From positions 1-28,573 of IMG/VR virus record IMGVR_UViG_3300006192_000026: DNA of 28,573 bases; one strand, written 5' to 3'. Source of the stretch: a virus. The position numbers were made by a program, and so were the translations under genes. The notes beneath the pieces are model-generated. The model searched no databases. It was not told the DNA's origin and worked only from the letters and a program-made list of their open reading frames with translations. Positions 13,497-21,499 of this stretch are shown one piece after another (the stretch's first letter is position 1; each line of letters begins with the position of its first letter).

Positions 13497-14231
13497 ATGA
13501 ATATTGGCCGCCTCTCGGCCGGTACGAGCCGCTTTGCGCACCTCACCGGCCTTTCCCGCCGTTCTCGTCTCGCCGAGGACGATAACCAGGACGACAATGA
13601 CGAACCCAATGGCAAGAAGTCCCGTGCTGCCGATGATGACGACGGCGACGAGGATGAGCCGAAGGGCAAGAAGTCCCGCCGTGCCACCGACGATGACGAC
13701 GGCGACGAAGACGAGCCGAAGGGCAAGAAGTCGCGTGCCGCCGATGATGACGATGGCGACGAGGATGAGCCGAAGGGCAAGAAGTCGCGCCGTGCCACCG
13801 ACGATGGCGACGGTGATGAAGACGAGCCGAAGGGCAAGAAGTCGCGCCGTGCCGCGGACGACGAAGAAGGCGATGATGACAAGGAAGAAATGAGCGGCCG
13901 AAGCGCGCGGGCATCTGCCCGGATGCGCGAACAGGCGCGGATCGCAGCAATCCTGGGTCATCCGTCGGCCGCACACAACCTGCCTTTGGCCGTCAGTCTC
14001 GCCTGTGAAACGCGCATGACACGGCGTGAAGCCATTGCCGTGATGCGCGGTCAGGCGGCCAACGTCCGCGATGACGGTGACGACGACTATGTCCCTCGCA
14101 ATCGTCATGCGCGCGAGGACCGCGCATCGCGCAATCCGCGCATTGGCAGCGAACAACAGATCAGCGGAAAGCAGGCTGTCAGCGCGAGCTGGGACCATGC
14201 TTTCCAGAAGGCGGGCATCAAAACCCGCTGA
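13497..14231 (+). CDS. Probable scaffold protein with acidic/basic tandem repeats
   Basis: A 244-residue protein with AGGAGA just before its ATG. Residues about 36-128 are five tandem units of the type DDDDGDEDEPKGKKSR, alternating 18 and 19 residues, so highly acidic and basic patches alternate. Residues 143-190 (MREQARIAAILGHPSAA...LACETRMTRREAIAVM) match the helical tail found fused to the C-terminus of many phage S49 head proteases, which acts as internal scaffold. The remainder is Arg/Asp-rich, ending in SWDHAFQKAGIKTR. The position between protease and decoration/capsid supports a scaffold like lambda Nu3. It is unusual in being a separate gene with this repeat block. Confidence 0.7.
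   Translation: MNIGRLSAGTSRFAHLTGLSRRSRLAEDDNQDDNDEPNGKKSRAADDDDGDEDEPKGKKSRRATDDDDGDEDEPKGKKSRAADDDDGDEDEPKGKKSRRATDDGDGDEDEPKGKKSRRAADDEEGDDDKEEMSGRSARASARMREQARIAAILGHPSAAHNLPLAVSLACETRMTRREAIAVMRGQAANVRDDGDDDYVPRNRHAREDRASRNPRIGSEQQISGKQAVSASWDHAFQKAGIKTR
13602..13890 (+). repeat. In-frame tandem repeat (54/57-base units) in the scaffold gene
   Basis: Five near-identical units encode the alternating 18- and 19-residue repeats. Pairs of units form a 111-base higher-order period. DNA identity between units is high, including at third codon positions, which points to recent duplication and to likely copy-number variation by recombination or slippage. Confidence 0.8.
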
Positions 14232-14281
14232 TCCCTTCCCCCGGGCGGCCCACGCTTGCCCTTGCTTAATGGAGCCCTGCC

Positions 14282-14941
14282 ATGGGAAATCCCACCAACC
14301 CCGTGTTCACTGAACTGCGCCATGAAGGTGGCTACGTTGTCTGGGACCCCAGCAACGGCATGCTCACGCGCGAGGCGATCATGCTCATATCCGGCAGTGG
14401 CGTCTGCACCGCTGGCCTGGTGCTGGGCGCCCAGCTGACCTCCGGCGCTGCAGCAGCGACGGCCATCGGCACGAATACCGGAAGCGGCACTTTCGGCACC
14501 ATCACCGTGGCTGGTGCTGAGATCGGCAATTACACCGTCGAGTTCAACGATGCGACGCATTACGTCGTTTCGAATCCCAAGGGGATCGAGATCGGCCACG
14601 GCACCACCGGCACTGCCTTCAGTGCCGGGGGCCTCAGCTTCACGATCACCGCCGGCGGCACTGCCTTTGTCGCGGCCGACAGTTTCACCATCGCAGTGAC
14701 CGGCACCCTGAAATATGGCCCCTGGGACCCGACGGCAACGAATGGCCTCCAGCGGGTGGGCGGCATTCTCTGGAGCGGTCATCGCGATGCCACGTCGGCA
14801 GATCGCCGCGCCGTCGCCAATGTGCGCGGCCCGATGAAGGTGCAGGCCGCAGAACTGGTCTGGGGTGCCAATGTCACCACCCTCGCCCAGCAGAACGCCG
14901 CGCTCGATGCGTTGTCGCAGCTGGGCATTCTGCACGCCTGA
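14282..14941 (+). CDS. Head decoration protein, gpD-like with inserted domain
   Basis: A 219-residue protein, longer than lambda gpD (110). The opening HEGGYVVWDPSNGMLTREAIML and the closing GGILWSGHRDATSADRRAVANVRGPMKVQAAELVW match the gpD fold halves. Between them, residues about 45-145 form a Gly/Thr-rich beta domain (GSGTFGTITVAG, YTVEFND, GLSFTITAGGTAF, SFTIAVTG) of a kind inserted in many decoration proteins. It should bind the expanded capsid at the three-fold axes and stabilise it. GGAG precedes the ATG. Confidence 0.85.
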   Translation: MGNPTNPVFTELRHEGGYVVWDPSNGMLTREAIMLISGSGVCTAGLVLGAQLTSGAAAATAIGTNTGSGTFGTITVAGAEIGNYTVEFNDATHYVVSNPKGIEIGHGTTGTAFSAGGLSFTITAGGTAFVAADSFTIAVTGTLKYGPWDPTATNGLQRVGGILWSGHRDATSADRRAVANVRGPMKVQAAELVWGANVTTLAQQNAALDALSQLGILHA

Positions 14942-15047
14942 CCTGGCGCGGCCGGGGCGCCGCACCTTTCCGATCAACACTGGCGGCTGAACGCCGCGCG
15001 ACGCCTCCGGCTGCAAGGTTCAGCAGCCCAGCGATGGAGTTTCAACG
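14942..15047 (+). promoter_or_regulatory. Structured leader of the major capsid gene
   Basis: This 106-base gap is unusually long for this cluster and can fold. GCTGAAC (14986-14992) pairs with GTTCAGC (15018-15024) across a GC-rich loop, and GGCGC/GCGCC arms lie at about 14945-14961. GGAG (15036-15039) precedes the capsid ATG. An RNA element raising or timing capsid synthesis is plausible but inferred; no clear promoter was found. Confidence 0.35.
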
Positions 15048-16085
15048 ATGTCGATTATCAACGTCTTCCGTCAGGATCCGTTCTCCGAAGTGGCGCTGAC
15101 CAGTCAGGTCGAACGCATCCCTCACCTGCCCACCATGCTTGGCGATTATGGCGAAGCATTGTTCACGAACAATCCGATCCGCACCACGGCACTCGCCGTC
15201 GAAGAGCGCGATGGACAGCTGTCCGTGCTGCCCATGAGCCAGCGCGGGCAACCGACGAATTCGGAACGCCAGACCGAGCGCCGCAAGATGCGGTACTTCG
15301 ACGTGCCGCGCATCTTCAACGGCGATACCATCCATTCGCACGAGCTTCAGAACATCCGCGAATTCGGGCAGGAATCGGTGCTGATGCAGGTTCAGACCGA
15401 AGTTGCACGCCGCCTGGCCGGCCCCACGGGCTTGCTCTCGGTTCTGGATTATACCGAAGAATTCCAGCGTCTGGCCGCCGTCCAGGGTCTTCTGCTCGAT
15501 GCCGACGGCAGCGTATGGTTCAACTGGTTCGATGAGTTCGGATTCACGCAACCGGCTGAAATCGCGTTCAATCTCGACGCGAAGACCGAATACAGCCTGC
15601 GTCCGATCATCAATGCCCTGGTGCGATCGATGGCCCGATCCTCGAAGGGCGCATTCAATACCCAGACCTCGGTCACCGCCCTTTGCGGCGACAGCTTCTT
15701 CGACGCATTCATCACCCATCCCGATGTCGAAAAGACCTACAAGAACTGGTCGGATGCTGTCGAGCTGCGCAAGGGCGGGGCATTTCAGACCTTTCCCTTC
15801 GCTGGCGTTGAATGGGTCAACTATCGCGGTTCGGACGACAACACGACGATCAAGATCCCCGACGACAAGGTCAAGTTTTTTCCGGTCAACGCGCCCGGCG
15901 TGTTCGAAAAGGCCATGGCGCCCGGCGAATCCTTCGACTGGATCAACACCCCGGGCAAGGAACGCTACGTGCTCCCGATCTTCGATCGCGACCGCAATGC
16001 CTGGTGGCGCATGGAGGCGTACGAGTACCCGCTGTTCATCTGCAAGCGCCCCGAAGTGCTGCGGACCGGCAAGCAGGGCGCCTGA
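15048..16085 (+). CDS. Major capsid protein, lambda gpE-like
   Basis: A 345-residue protein, matching lambda gpE (341) in length and order after gpD. Recognisable gpE features are the opening NVFRQDPFSEVALTSQVERIPHLP, the RKMRYFDVPRIFNGDTIHSHELQNIR region, FGFTQPAEIAFNLDA, and the C-terminal half with VTALCGDSFFDAFITHPDVEKTY and a closing YPLFICKRPEVL. It forms the HK97-fold shell. Its stop overlaps the next ATG. Confidence 0.93.
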   Translation: MSIINVFRQDPFSEVALTSQVERIPHLPTMLGDYGEALFTNNPIRTTALAVEERDGQLSVLPMSQRGQPTNSERQTERRKMRYFDVPRIFNGDTIHSHELQNIREFGQESVLMQVQTEVARRLAGPTGLLSVLDYTEEFQRLAAVQGLLLDADGSVWFNWFDEFGFTQPAEIAFNLDAKTEYSLRPIINALVRSMARSSKGAFNTQTSVTALCGDSFFDAFITHPDVEKTYKNWSDAVELRKGGAFQTFPFAGVEWVNYRGSDDNTTIKIPDDKVKFFPVNAPGVFEKAMAPGESFDWINTPGKERYVLPIFDRDRNAWWRMEAYEYPLFICKRPEVLRTGKQGA

Positions 16086-16423
16086 TGTCGATCAACTGGG
16101 ATGATCTCGTCCTCGGGCCCGTCATGGGTATTTTTGGGGACGGGATCATCTACATGCCTCGCGTCGGCGCACCGGTCCCGATCCAGGATGCAGTGTTCGA
16201 TGAAGAGGCAAAAGAGCTTGTCATCGGCGATGATGGGCAGGCTACCACCCAGAAAATGCCTGTTTTGGGCATTCGTCTGGCCGCGCTCTCCCCTGATCTG
16301 TCCGTCGAGCCACGCCAGAATGACCGTGTACAAATCGTCAAAACAGGCAAGGTCTTCCTTGTCCGGGAGCCTATCCCGGATGGGCATGGGCATGTCCTCA
16401 TGAAGCTGATGGCCACCTCATGA
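16085..16423 (+). CDS. Head-tail connector, gpFII-like
   Basis: A 112-residue protein whose ATG (16085) overlaps the capsid stop. Lambda FII is 117 residues and follows the capsid gene in the same way. The pattern fits: a short N-terminal helix (NWDDLVLGPVMGIFG), beta strands around VPIQDAVFDEEAKELV, a PVLGIRLAALSP strand and the closing RVQIVKTGKVFLVREPIPDGHGHVLMKL. It should sit on gpW and form the last head ring for tail attachment. Its stop overlaps the tail terminator ATG. Confidence 0.75.
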   Translation: MSINWDDLVLGPVMGIFGDGIIYMPRVGAPVPIQDAVFDEEAKELVIGDDGQATTQKMPVLGIRLAALSPDLSVEPRQNDRVQIVKTGKVFLVREPIPDGHGHVLMKLMATS

Positions 16424-16962
16424 CCACATCTTCCGATCTGCTCGACATGGTCAAGACGGCTATCCTGGACGCTGATACTGCTGCGGGGAGCCGGGTCTAT
16501 TGCCCGGGCGACTGGCCATCACAGGCTTCGACAGTTCCTCAGGTCAAGCTGCGCATTTTGACCGAGATCCGGGCTGCTCTTGCCCGCTCTGGTGCCCCAC
16601 AATTCACGACCGTTGCAACGATCCGGGCATTTCTCGAGGTCCATAGCCCTGCCCTTGAGGATGACGGCGGCGCCAGTGCGGCGGAGGCAGATGTCTGGGC
16701 ACTCAAGCGCCAAATCGATGTTGCAATCGTGAATTCCTATCCGCTCACAAGCGCCATCCAATATATCCCGTCCATGCGGGCCGGGTTCTCCATCCAGGCT
16801 GACGGCGCGATGCATGTGGCCACCATCACCATGGATATCGACCTCGAATTTTTCGAGGGGACTGAAAATTTCGCGCCTGTGGATGCGAACGACCTCGATG
16901 GGATCGATCTTACCGCCGTCGAATACCCACCCGTCACCCTGGCGGTAAACCTCACCGAATAG
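16420..16962 (+). CDS. Tail terminator / tail-completion protein
   Basis: A 180-residue protein starting in the ATGA shared with the connector gene. The order connector, this gene, then sheath and tube is that of a tail terminator (lambda gpU or Mu gp37-like), the ring that ends tail polymerisation and joins the head. Visible features are an N-terminal helix (LLDMVKTAILDADTAAG), a PQVKLRILTEIRAAL strand-helix, an RAFLEVHSPALED strand and a beta-rich C-terminus. The assignment rests mostly on position; the sequence match is moderate. Confidence 0.6.
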   Translation: MTTSSDLLDMVKTAILDADTAAGSRVYCPGDWPSQASTVPQVKLRILTEIRAALARSGAPQFTTVATIRAFLEVHSPALEDDGGASAAEADVWALKRQIDVAIVNSYPLTSAIQYIPSMRAGFSIQADGAMHVATITMDIDLEFFEGTENFAPVDANDLDGIDLTAVEYPPVTLAVNLTE

Positions 16963-16974
16963 CAGGAGACAGCC

Positions 16975-17187
16975 ATGCGCATTGTCAGCGTGCCGGGCCG
17001 GCGCATCGTCGACCCCATTTCCCGCCGCGTCGTTGACGAAGCCGGGCTCGAAGTCAGCGAATTCGACCCTTTCTGGACGCATCTGATCGAAGATGGTGAT
17101 GTCGCGATCCTGACAGAATCGTCCGCCGCTCCGGCCGAAGGTGCTTCGTTGACCAACGAACCCGTACCCCACGACACCAAGGAGTAA
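16975..17187 (+). CDS. DUF2635 protein, Mu gp38-like
   Basis: A 70-residue protein with AGGAGA ahead of its ATG. It has the DUF2635 pattern: VPGRRIVDPISRRVVDEAGLEVSEFDPFWTHLIEDGDVAIL. In Mu and its relatives a protein of this family (gp38) lies just before the tail sheath gene, as here. Its function is unknown; conservation of position suggests a tail accessory or assembly role. The C-terminal 18 residues are polar and variable. Confidence 0.8.
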   Translation: MRIVSVPGRRIVDPISRRVVDEAGLEVSEFDPFWTHLIEDGDVAILTESSAAPAEGASLTNEPVPHDTKE

Positions 17188-17193
17188 CAGGCC

Positions 17194-18675
17194 GTGACGA
17201 TCAATTTCACTGGCATTCCGTCGAACCTGCGCGTGCCGCTGTTCTACGCGGAACTTGATCCCACCTATGCGAACACAGCCGCCCAGGATCAGCGAGGCCT
17301 GCTGGTCGGCCAGATGAGTGCACCGGGAACGTACACTCCTGGCGCCCTGGTCAAGCTGACCTCCGCGTCCGACGGTATTGCGGCTGCGGGAGCGGGATCC
17401 GTGCTGGCGCAGATGATCAAGGCCTGGCGCGACAACGACCCATCGGGTGAGGTGTGGGTTCTGCCCATTGCCGATGCAGACAGCGCCATGGCCGCGACCG
17501 GCAGCTTTACCATCACTGGCTCGGCCACCGCTGCGGGTACGCTGCCGCTCTATGTCGGCGGTATGCTGGTTTCCGTGTCTGTTTCCACGGGCGACACGGC
17601 TGCGACGGTGGCGACAAATGTGGCGACGGCGATCAACAACGCAGCTGCTGGCGTAACCGCAACTGCTTCCTCCGGCATCGTGACGCTGACTGCCGCCAAC
17701 AAAGGCACCGTTGGTAACGGCATCGATCTGCGTGTCGCCTATCAGGGCACCGCCGGCGGACAGAAGGTCCCCGCCGGTCTCTCGGTGGCGATCGCCGCCA
17801 TGGCGGGCGGGGCAACCGATCCCTCCCTCGCCTCACCTCTCGCAGCGCTCGGCGACAAGACCTTCGATTTCATCGTATCGGGCCTCAACAACACGATGGC
17901 GCTCGATGCTCTCAAGGCGCTGCTGTCCGACAGCAGCGGTCGATGGTCGCCTATGCAGCAACTCTATGGCCATGTGTTCACGGCCATGGCGGGTACGGCA
18001 GGAACGTTGGCGAGCGCCGGCGTTGCCCGCAACGATCAGCACCTTTGCATCATCGGCTTCAACGATTCTCCGACCCCATTCTGGGTCTGGGCGGCTGGCA
18101 TGATTGGCGCTGCGGCGGTCAGTCTGCGGGATGATCCCGCCCGGCCGCTCCAGTATGTCGCCGTCAGCGGCATCCTGCCGCCTCCGATTGCTTCCCGGTT
18201 CCCGATCGGCCTGCGCAACTCCACGTTGCTCTACAGCGGCATTTCGACATGGATCGTCGATGCTGGCCACAACGTCGTGATCGAGAACATGATCACGACC
18301 TATGTGGTCAATGCCCAGGGAAACAGCGACAACTCGTATCTCGAGGTCGAGACGCTGTTCACGCTGATGTATGTGCTGCGCTTTATGCGCAACCGCATCC
18401 AGACCAAATTCGGCCGCATGAAGCTGGCGGCGGATGGCACACGCTTGCCCGCCGGCAGCAGGGTCGTGACGCCCTCGTCGATCAAGGCCGACCAGATCGC
18501 GGCCTATCGCGAACTGGAAAGCGCTGGTTTCGTACAGAACGCCGCCGCGTTCGCGGCCGGGCTGGTGGTCGAGAAGGACACGACCAATCCCAACCGGGTT
18601 AACGTGCTTTGGCCGGGCACGCTCATCAACCAGCTGCGCATTTTCGCGATGCTGGTCCAATTTCGCCTGAGCTGA
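17194..18675 (+). CDS. Contractile tail sheath protein, Mu gpL-like
   Basis: A 493-residue protein starting at GTG 17194 with AAGGAG before it. The N-terminus (FTGIPSNLRVPLFYAELDPTYANTA) and the C-terminus (YRELESAGFVQNAAAFAAGLVV...RVNVLWPGTLINQLRIFAMLVQFRL) match Mu-family sheaths, whose C-terminal strand joins neighbouring subunits. Residues about 105-185 form an inserted Ala/Thr/Val-rich beta domain on the outer surface. Mu gpL is 495 residues. A sheath shows that the virion is a myovirus with a contractile tail. Confidence 0.92.
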   Translation: MTINFTGIPSNLRVPLFYAELDPTYANTAAQDQRGLLVGQMSAPGTYTPGALVKLTSASDGIAAAGAGSVLAQMIKAWRDNDPSGEVWVLPIADADSAMAATGSFTITGSATAAGTLPLYVGGMLVSVSVSTGDTAATVATNVATAINNAAAGVTATASSGIVTLTAANKGTVGNGIDLRVAYQGTAGGQKVPAGLSVAIAAMAGGATDPSLASPLAALGDKTFDFIVSGLNNTMALDALKALLSDSSGRWSPMQQLYGHVFTAMAGTAGTLASAGVARNDQHLCIIGFNDSPTPFWVWAAGMIGAAAVSLRDDPARPLQYVAVSGILPPPIASRFPIGLRNSTLLYSGISTWIVDAGHNVVIENMITTYVVNAQGNSDNSYLEVETLFTLMYVLRFMRNRIQTKFGRMKLAADGTRLPAGSRVVTPSSIKADQIAAYRELESAGFVQNAAAFAAGLVVEKDTTNPNRVNVLWPGTLINQLRIFAMLVQFRLS

Positions 18676-18685
18676 GGAGGGCACT

Positions 18686-19051
18686 GTGGCTGACAAACTT
18701 CTTGCCGGGGTGGCATATGTCACGATCGACGGCACTTCGTACTCGCTCGCAGGCGAAGGCAACTACCGCCTTTCTACCCGCAAACGGGAAACGCTCACGG
18801 GCCAGGATGGCGTGCACGGCTTTTCCGAGATGCCAACGGCCGGCATGATCAGCTGGAAGGGGCGCGACAGCGGCTCGCTGAGCATCCAGGCACTGAATGA
18901 CGCGGTCGACGTGACCGTCCAGCTGGAGCTCGCAAGCGGCAAGAACGTGATCGCGCGCAACGCCTGGCGTTCGGGTGATCCGATTGAGGTCAATAGCGAG
19001 GACGGGACCTTCCCCGTCGTGTTCGAATCGCCCGATGTGACGGAAAACTGA
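18686..19051 (+). CDS. Tail tube protein, Mu gpM-like
   Basis: A 121-residue protein (Mu gpM is 118) starting at GTG 18686 with GAGGAGG just upstream. The pattern RKRETLTGQDGVHGFSEMP followed by GMISWKGRDSGSLSIQALND and a C-terminal DPIEVNSEDGTFPVVFESPDV matches the family. It polymerises into the inner tube through which DNA passes. It directly follows the sheath and precedes the chaperone, as in Mu. Confidence 0.9.
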   Translation: MADKLLAGVAYVTIDGTSYSLAGEGNYRLSTRKRETLTGQDGVHGFSEMPTAGMISWKGRDSGSLSIQALNDAVDVTVQLELASGKNVIARNAWRSGDPIEVNSEDGTFPVVFESPDVTEN

Positions 19052-19052
19052 C

Positions 19053-19328
19053 ATGGATATGCCCGCAGCCGACGAAGCATCGGAAATCCCCGAAACGCTC
19101 ACCATCACCCTTCGCAAACCTATCGAGCACGCCGGTGGCAAGATCGAGAGCATCACCTTGCGCGAGCCCACGGCAGACGAGTGGGCGCGCTGGGATGGAA
19201 AGGAAGGCGTCGAAGCCGATATCATCGCCATCTCCACCATCGCCGGTATTCCGCAGGTTGCCGTGCGGAAGATGACCGTCAGCGATCTCCTGAAGGGATC
19301 GAGATACCTCGCTCGTTTTTTGGCCTGA
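19053..19328 (+). CDS. Tail assembly chaperone, short form (Mu gp41-like)
   Basis: A 91-residue protein of the phage tail assembly protein E/gp41 family: TLTITLRKPIEHAGGKIESITLREPTADEW and a helical end VSDLLKGSRYLARFLA. It coats the tape measure during tail assembly and is not in the virion. Near its end it carries the heptamer T TTT TTG (19316-19322) in the correct phase for a -1 slip, which would produce the long form ending at 19450. The start ATG lies one base after the tube stop; ATG 19059 is an alternative. Confidence 0.85.
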   Translation: MDMPAADEASEIPETLTITLRKPIEHAGGKIESITLREPTADEWARWDGKEGVEADIIAISTIAGIPQVAVRKMTVSDLLKGSRYLARFLA

Positions 19329-19450
19329 GGCCATTGGACTGGCGCGTCCGGCTGGTCGTGCTCGGCAGGATGTTCGGCAAGTTCCCTGACGAAGTCGCTA
19401 CGCGGCCATGGTCAGTACTAAATCAATGGCTGGAGGTGGCTGATGGTTGA
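19053..19450 (+). CDS. Tail assembly chaperone, -1 frameshift long form
   Basis: Slipping back one base at T TTT TTG (19316-19322) lets ribosomes read past the TGA at 19326-19328 into a frame that continues GLRPLDWRVRLVVLGRMFG...WSVLNQWLEVADG to a TGA at 19448-19450. The product is 132 residues: 90 from the first frame and 42 from the second. The downstream frame has no start or ribosome-binding site of its own. P2 and many other tailed phages make such an extended chaperone at about this point, directly before the tape measure gene. A small GGCC/GGCC stem (19322-19332) follows the slip site. The event is inferred from sequence. Confidence 0.8.
19316..19322 (+). other. Programmed -1 ribosomal frameshift site
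   Basis: The heptamer TTTTTTG is positioned as T TTT TTG relative to the chaperone frame, so both tRNAs can re-pair after a one-base backward slip. It lies two codons before the stop of the short form, and the -1 frame stays open to 19450. Confidence 0.8.
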
Positions 19451-21164
19451 GGAAGTCGCAAGGGTCGGCGTCGGCATCGTCGGGGATGATCGCACCGACA
19501 AGGCGTGGCAGTCTGCTGAGAAACGGGCCAAACGGGCGCAGAAGCGTATCGGGGACCTCAACCGCAATGCGCTCAATGACAATGAGCGGCGGACGGCCAG
19601 TTCGGCAAAGTCCATCCTTGGTTCGATGGCGCGGGTTGAGCGGGCGACAGCGAGCGCCTTTGGCAACAAGTCATTGGTCAAAACCCTCGCTGGCCGCCTG
19701 AGCGGGCTGACAGAGGCATCTTCTGCACTGGGCGAGGGATTTGCTGCCGCATCGCTTGCCGGTGACGGCCTTGCCGCCACAGTCGGCGTTGCAGGGATCG
19801 CGGTTGCCGGAACGGTGGGTGTGATGGGTGCCGCTGCTTACGCCGCGTTCAAGTTTTCCGATGGTTGGGCCAAGAGTGCGGCACAATTGTCCCGGACCGC
19901 TGAAATCATCGGCATATCCACGAAGGCCCTGACCGAGTTTTCCGCTGCTGCGGAGCGTGCAGGCATCGACAAGGGCACTGCCACGGGCGCCTTGGGCGGC
20001 CTGTCGCAGACCCTGAATGACGCGCGATATGGCCGCAACACCCAGGCCCTGGAGGTTCTGCGGCGTCTCGGCATCCGTATGAAGCTCAACAAGGACGGCA
20101 CAGTCAACACGGCCGCCATGCTTCCCACGATCGCGAATGCCATCAAGGGCCAGAATTCCAGCGGTCGTCGCACCGTGGCCAGATTGCTCGGCATTCCTGA
20201 GGCCGCCCTGCCCGCCTTCAGCCAGGGCGGAAAATCACTCGCAGCGGACATGAGGGATGCCGACAAGAACGCCGTCGTCATTGATGATGCAACTGGCCAG
20301 AAAGCTCGCGTCGCGGATCGGAAGCGCATCATTAGCGATCAGCATATCGATGCTGCCAAAAACGAGGCGGGTCGACGCGTGTCCGAGGCGATGAGCGGCA
20401 ATCTGGGCGATGCCCGCGATCGCGCAACAGAAGCATTCAATGATGCCGTGCATGGCGACTTCAAATCGGCGTCCAAACGCATTGGTGAAGCAGGGAGCTC
20501 TTTGCTGAAAGCTGCTGATACCCTCACGAGCAACATCGCGCACGTCACGGATCCTATCGCTGGCCATGTCCAGGCTATGGCGGACAAACAGAAGATTTGG
20601 GGTAGCGGAGCAACGCCAGATTTTGGATCGGCAACAGGAAAAAAGGCTGGCGATTTCCTGACGTTCTTCATGCGCCGTGGCTGGAGCAAGGAAGCCTCGG
20701 CCGGGATCGTGGCCAACATGATCGCGGAAAGCGGTTTGAACCCTTCGGCTGTGGCGGACAGCGGCCAAGCGTTTGGGCTTGGTCAGTGGCATCCCGACCG
20801 GCAGGCTAATTTCCGGCGCATTTTTGGCCACGACATCCGAAAATCGAACCAGTGGGAGCAGGCAGCCTTCTACGATTGGGAGTTGCGCAACACGCACAAG
20901 AAGGCTGGCGATATGCTGCGCAACACCAAGTCGGCGTCGGAGGCTGGTCAGATCATTTCACGATATCATGAAGCGCCGGGAGATGCTGATTTCCAGGCGT
21001 CACGGCGGGGTGATATCGCCGAAACCGTCGCCCAAACACCTACAGCCCAGCAACCTGTTCCCGTAAAGGTGGATGTTCATGTTCGGCATGACAAGCCGCC
21101 AAAGGTCACTGTGACGGCTGGCGCTGGAAGCAAACCAGCTGTCAGTCATGCCATGGCAAATTAA
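19443..21164 (+). CDS. Tape measure protein with lysozyme-like domain
   Basis: A 573-residue protein whose ATG lies inside the end of the frameshifted chaperone. Residues 10-75 are charged and helical, residues about 100-138 are a hydrophobic Gly/Ala/Val segment (LAATVGVAGIAVAGTVGVMGAAAYAAF) typical of tape measures, and the middle is helical. Residues about 400-530 match the phage tail lysozyme family (FFMRRGWSKEASAGIVANMIAESGL, with the catalytic-type Glu in AESG, then GQAFGLGQWH and YHEAPGDADFQ). It sets tail length and probably cuts peptidoglycan during DNA entry. For a tape measure it is short, implying a short tail. Its TAA overlaps the stop of a minus-strand gene. Confidence 0.88.
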   Translation: MVEEVARVGVGIVGDDRTDKAWQSAEKRAKRAQKRIGDLNRNALNDNERRTASSAKSILGSMARVERATASAFGNKSLVKTLAGRLSGLTEASSALGEGFAAASLAGDGLAATVGVAGIAVAGTVGVMGAAAYAAFKFSDGWAKSAAQLSRTAEIIGISTKALTEFSAAAERAGIDKGTATGALGGLSQTLNDARYGRNTQALEVLRRLGIRMKLNKDGTVNTAAMLPTIANAIKGQNSSGRRTVARLLGIPEAALPAFSQGGKSLAADMRDADKNAVVIDDATGQKARVADRKRIISDQHIDAAKNEAGRRVSEAMSGNLGDARDRATEAFNDAVHGDFKSASKRIGEAGSSLLKAADTLTSNIAHVTDPIAGHVQAMADKQKIWGSGATPDFGSATGKKAGDFLTFFMRRGWSKEASAGIVANMIAESGLNPSAVADSGQAFGLGQWHPDRQANFRRIFGHDIRKSNQWEQAAFYDWELRNTHKKAGDMLRNTKSASEAGQIISRYHEAPGDADFQASRRGDIAETVAQTPTAQQPVPVKVDVHVRHDKPPKVTVTAGAGSKPAVSHAMAN

Positions 21165-21499
21165 GGCGCAATCCTCTCCCCATCGGAACCCACTTCATAC
21201 CATCCTTTGCGAAGATAGTAATTACGCATTATCTTCTTTGCAAGAATTGCATAAATTACAAATATTGGCGCGCTTACAATTAAAATTCCAAATATTATTC
21301 CTGGCAATGAAATCTGTTCACCCGGTTTATATTCTAAAAATATTATCGCTTTTTCTATCTGATAAACTAATAACATGAACAGCGCGGCATGTTGCCATAC
21401 ACCCTTCACAAGAAAATATGCTGGTCCGCAAAGCAGTGACCAGAGCGCTGGAAGATTGACATCCTCAGCATATCCGTTCGCAGGATTCTCGAATCTCAT
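21161..21499 (-). CDS. Minus-strand membrane protein (moron, DUF2628-like)
   Basis: A 112-residue protein read from ATG at 21499. The reverse strand has AGGGAG six bases before it, so I prefer it to the upstream GTG at 21520. It resembles DUF2628: LPALWSLLCGPAYFLVKGVWQHAALF, then hydrophobic segments around residues 35-50 and 65-92, then a polar end. It is the only convincing minus-strand gene here, is much AT-richer than its flanks, and splits the tape measure from gpN. These are the marks of a moron inserted between conserved late genes. Its stop shares TTAA (21161-21164) with the tape measure stop, leaving no room for a terminator. The function is unknown. Confidence 0.65.
   Translation of the reverse strand: MRFENPANGYAEDVNLPALWSLLCGPAYFLVKGVWQHAALFMLLVYQIEKAIIFLEYKPGEQISLPGIIFGILIVSAPIFVIYAILAKKIMRNYYLRKGWYEVGSDGERIAP

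Noticed and set aside
13065-14198. Long minus-strand open frame opposite the protease and scaffold genes
   Set aside because: It is the complement of the scaffold repeat and gives a repetitive Leu/Val/Ile-rich product. The + strand genes are supported by family and order.
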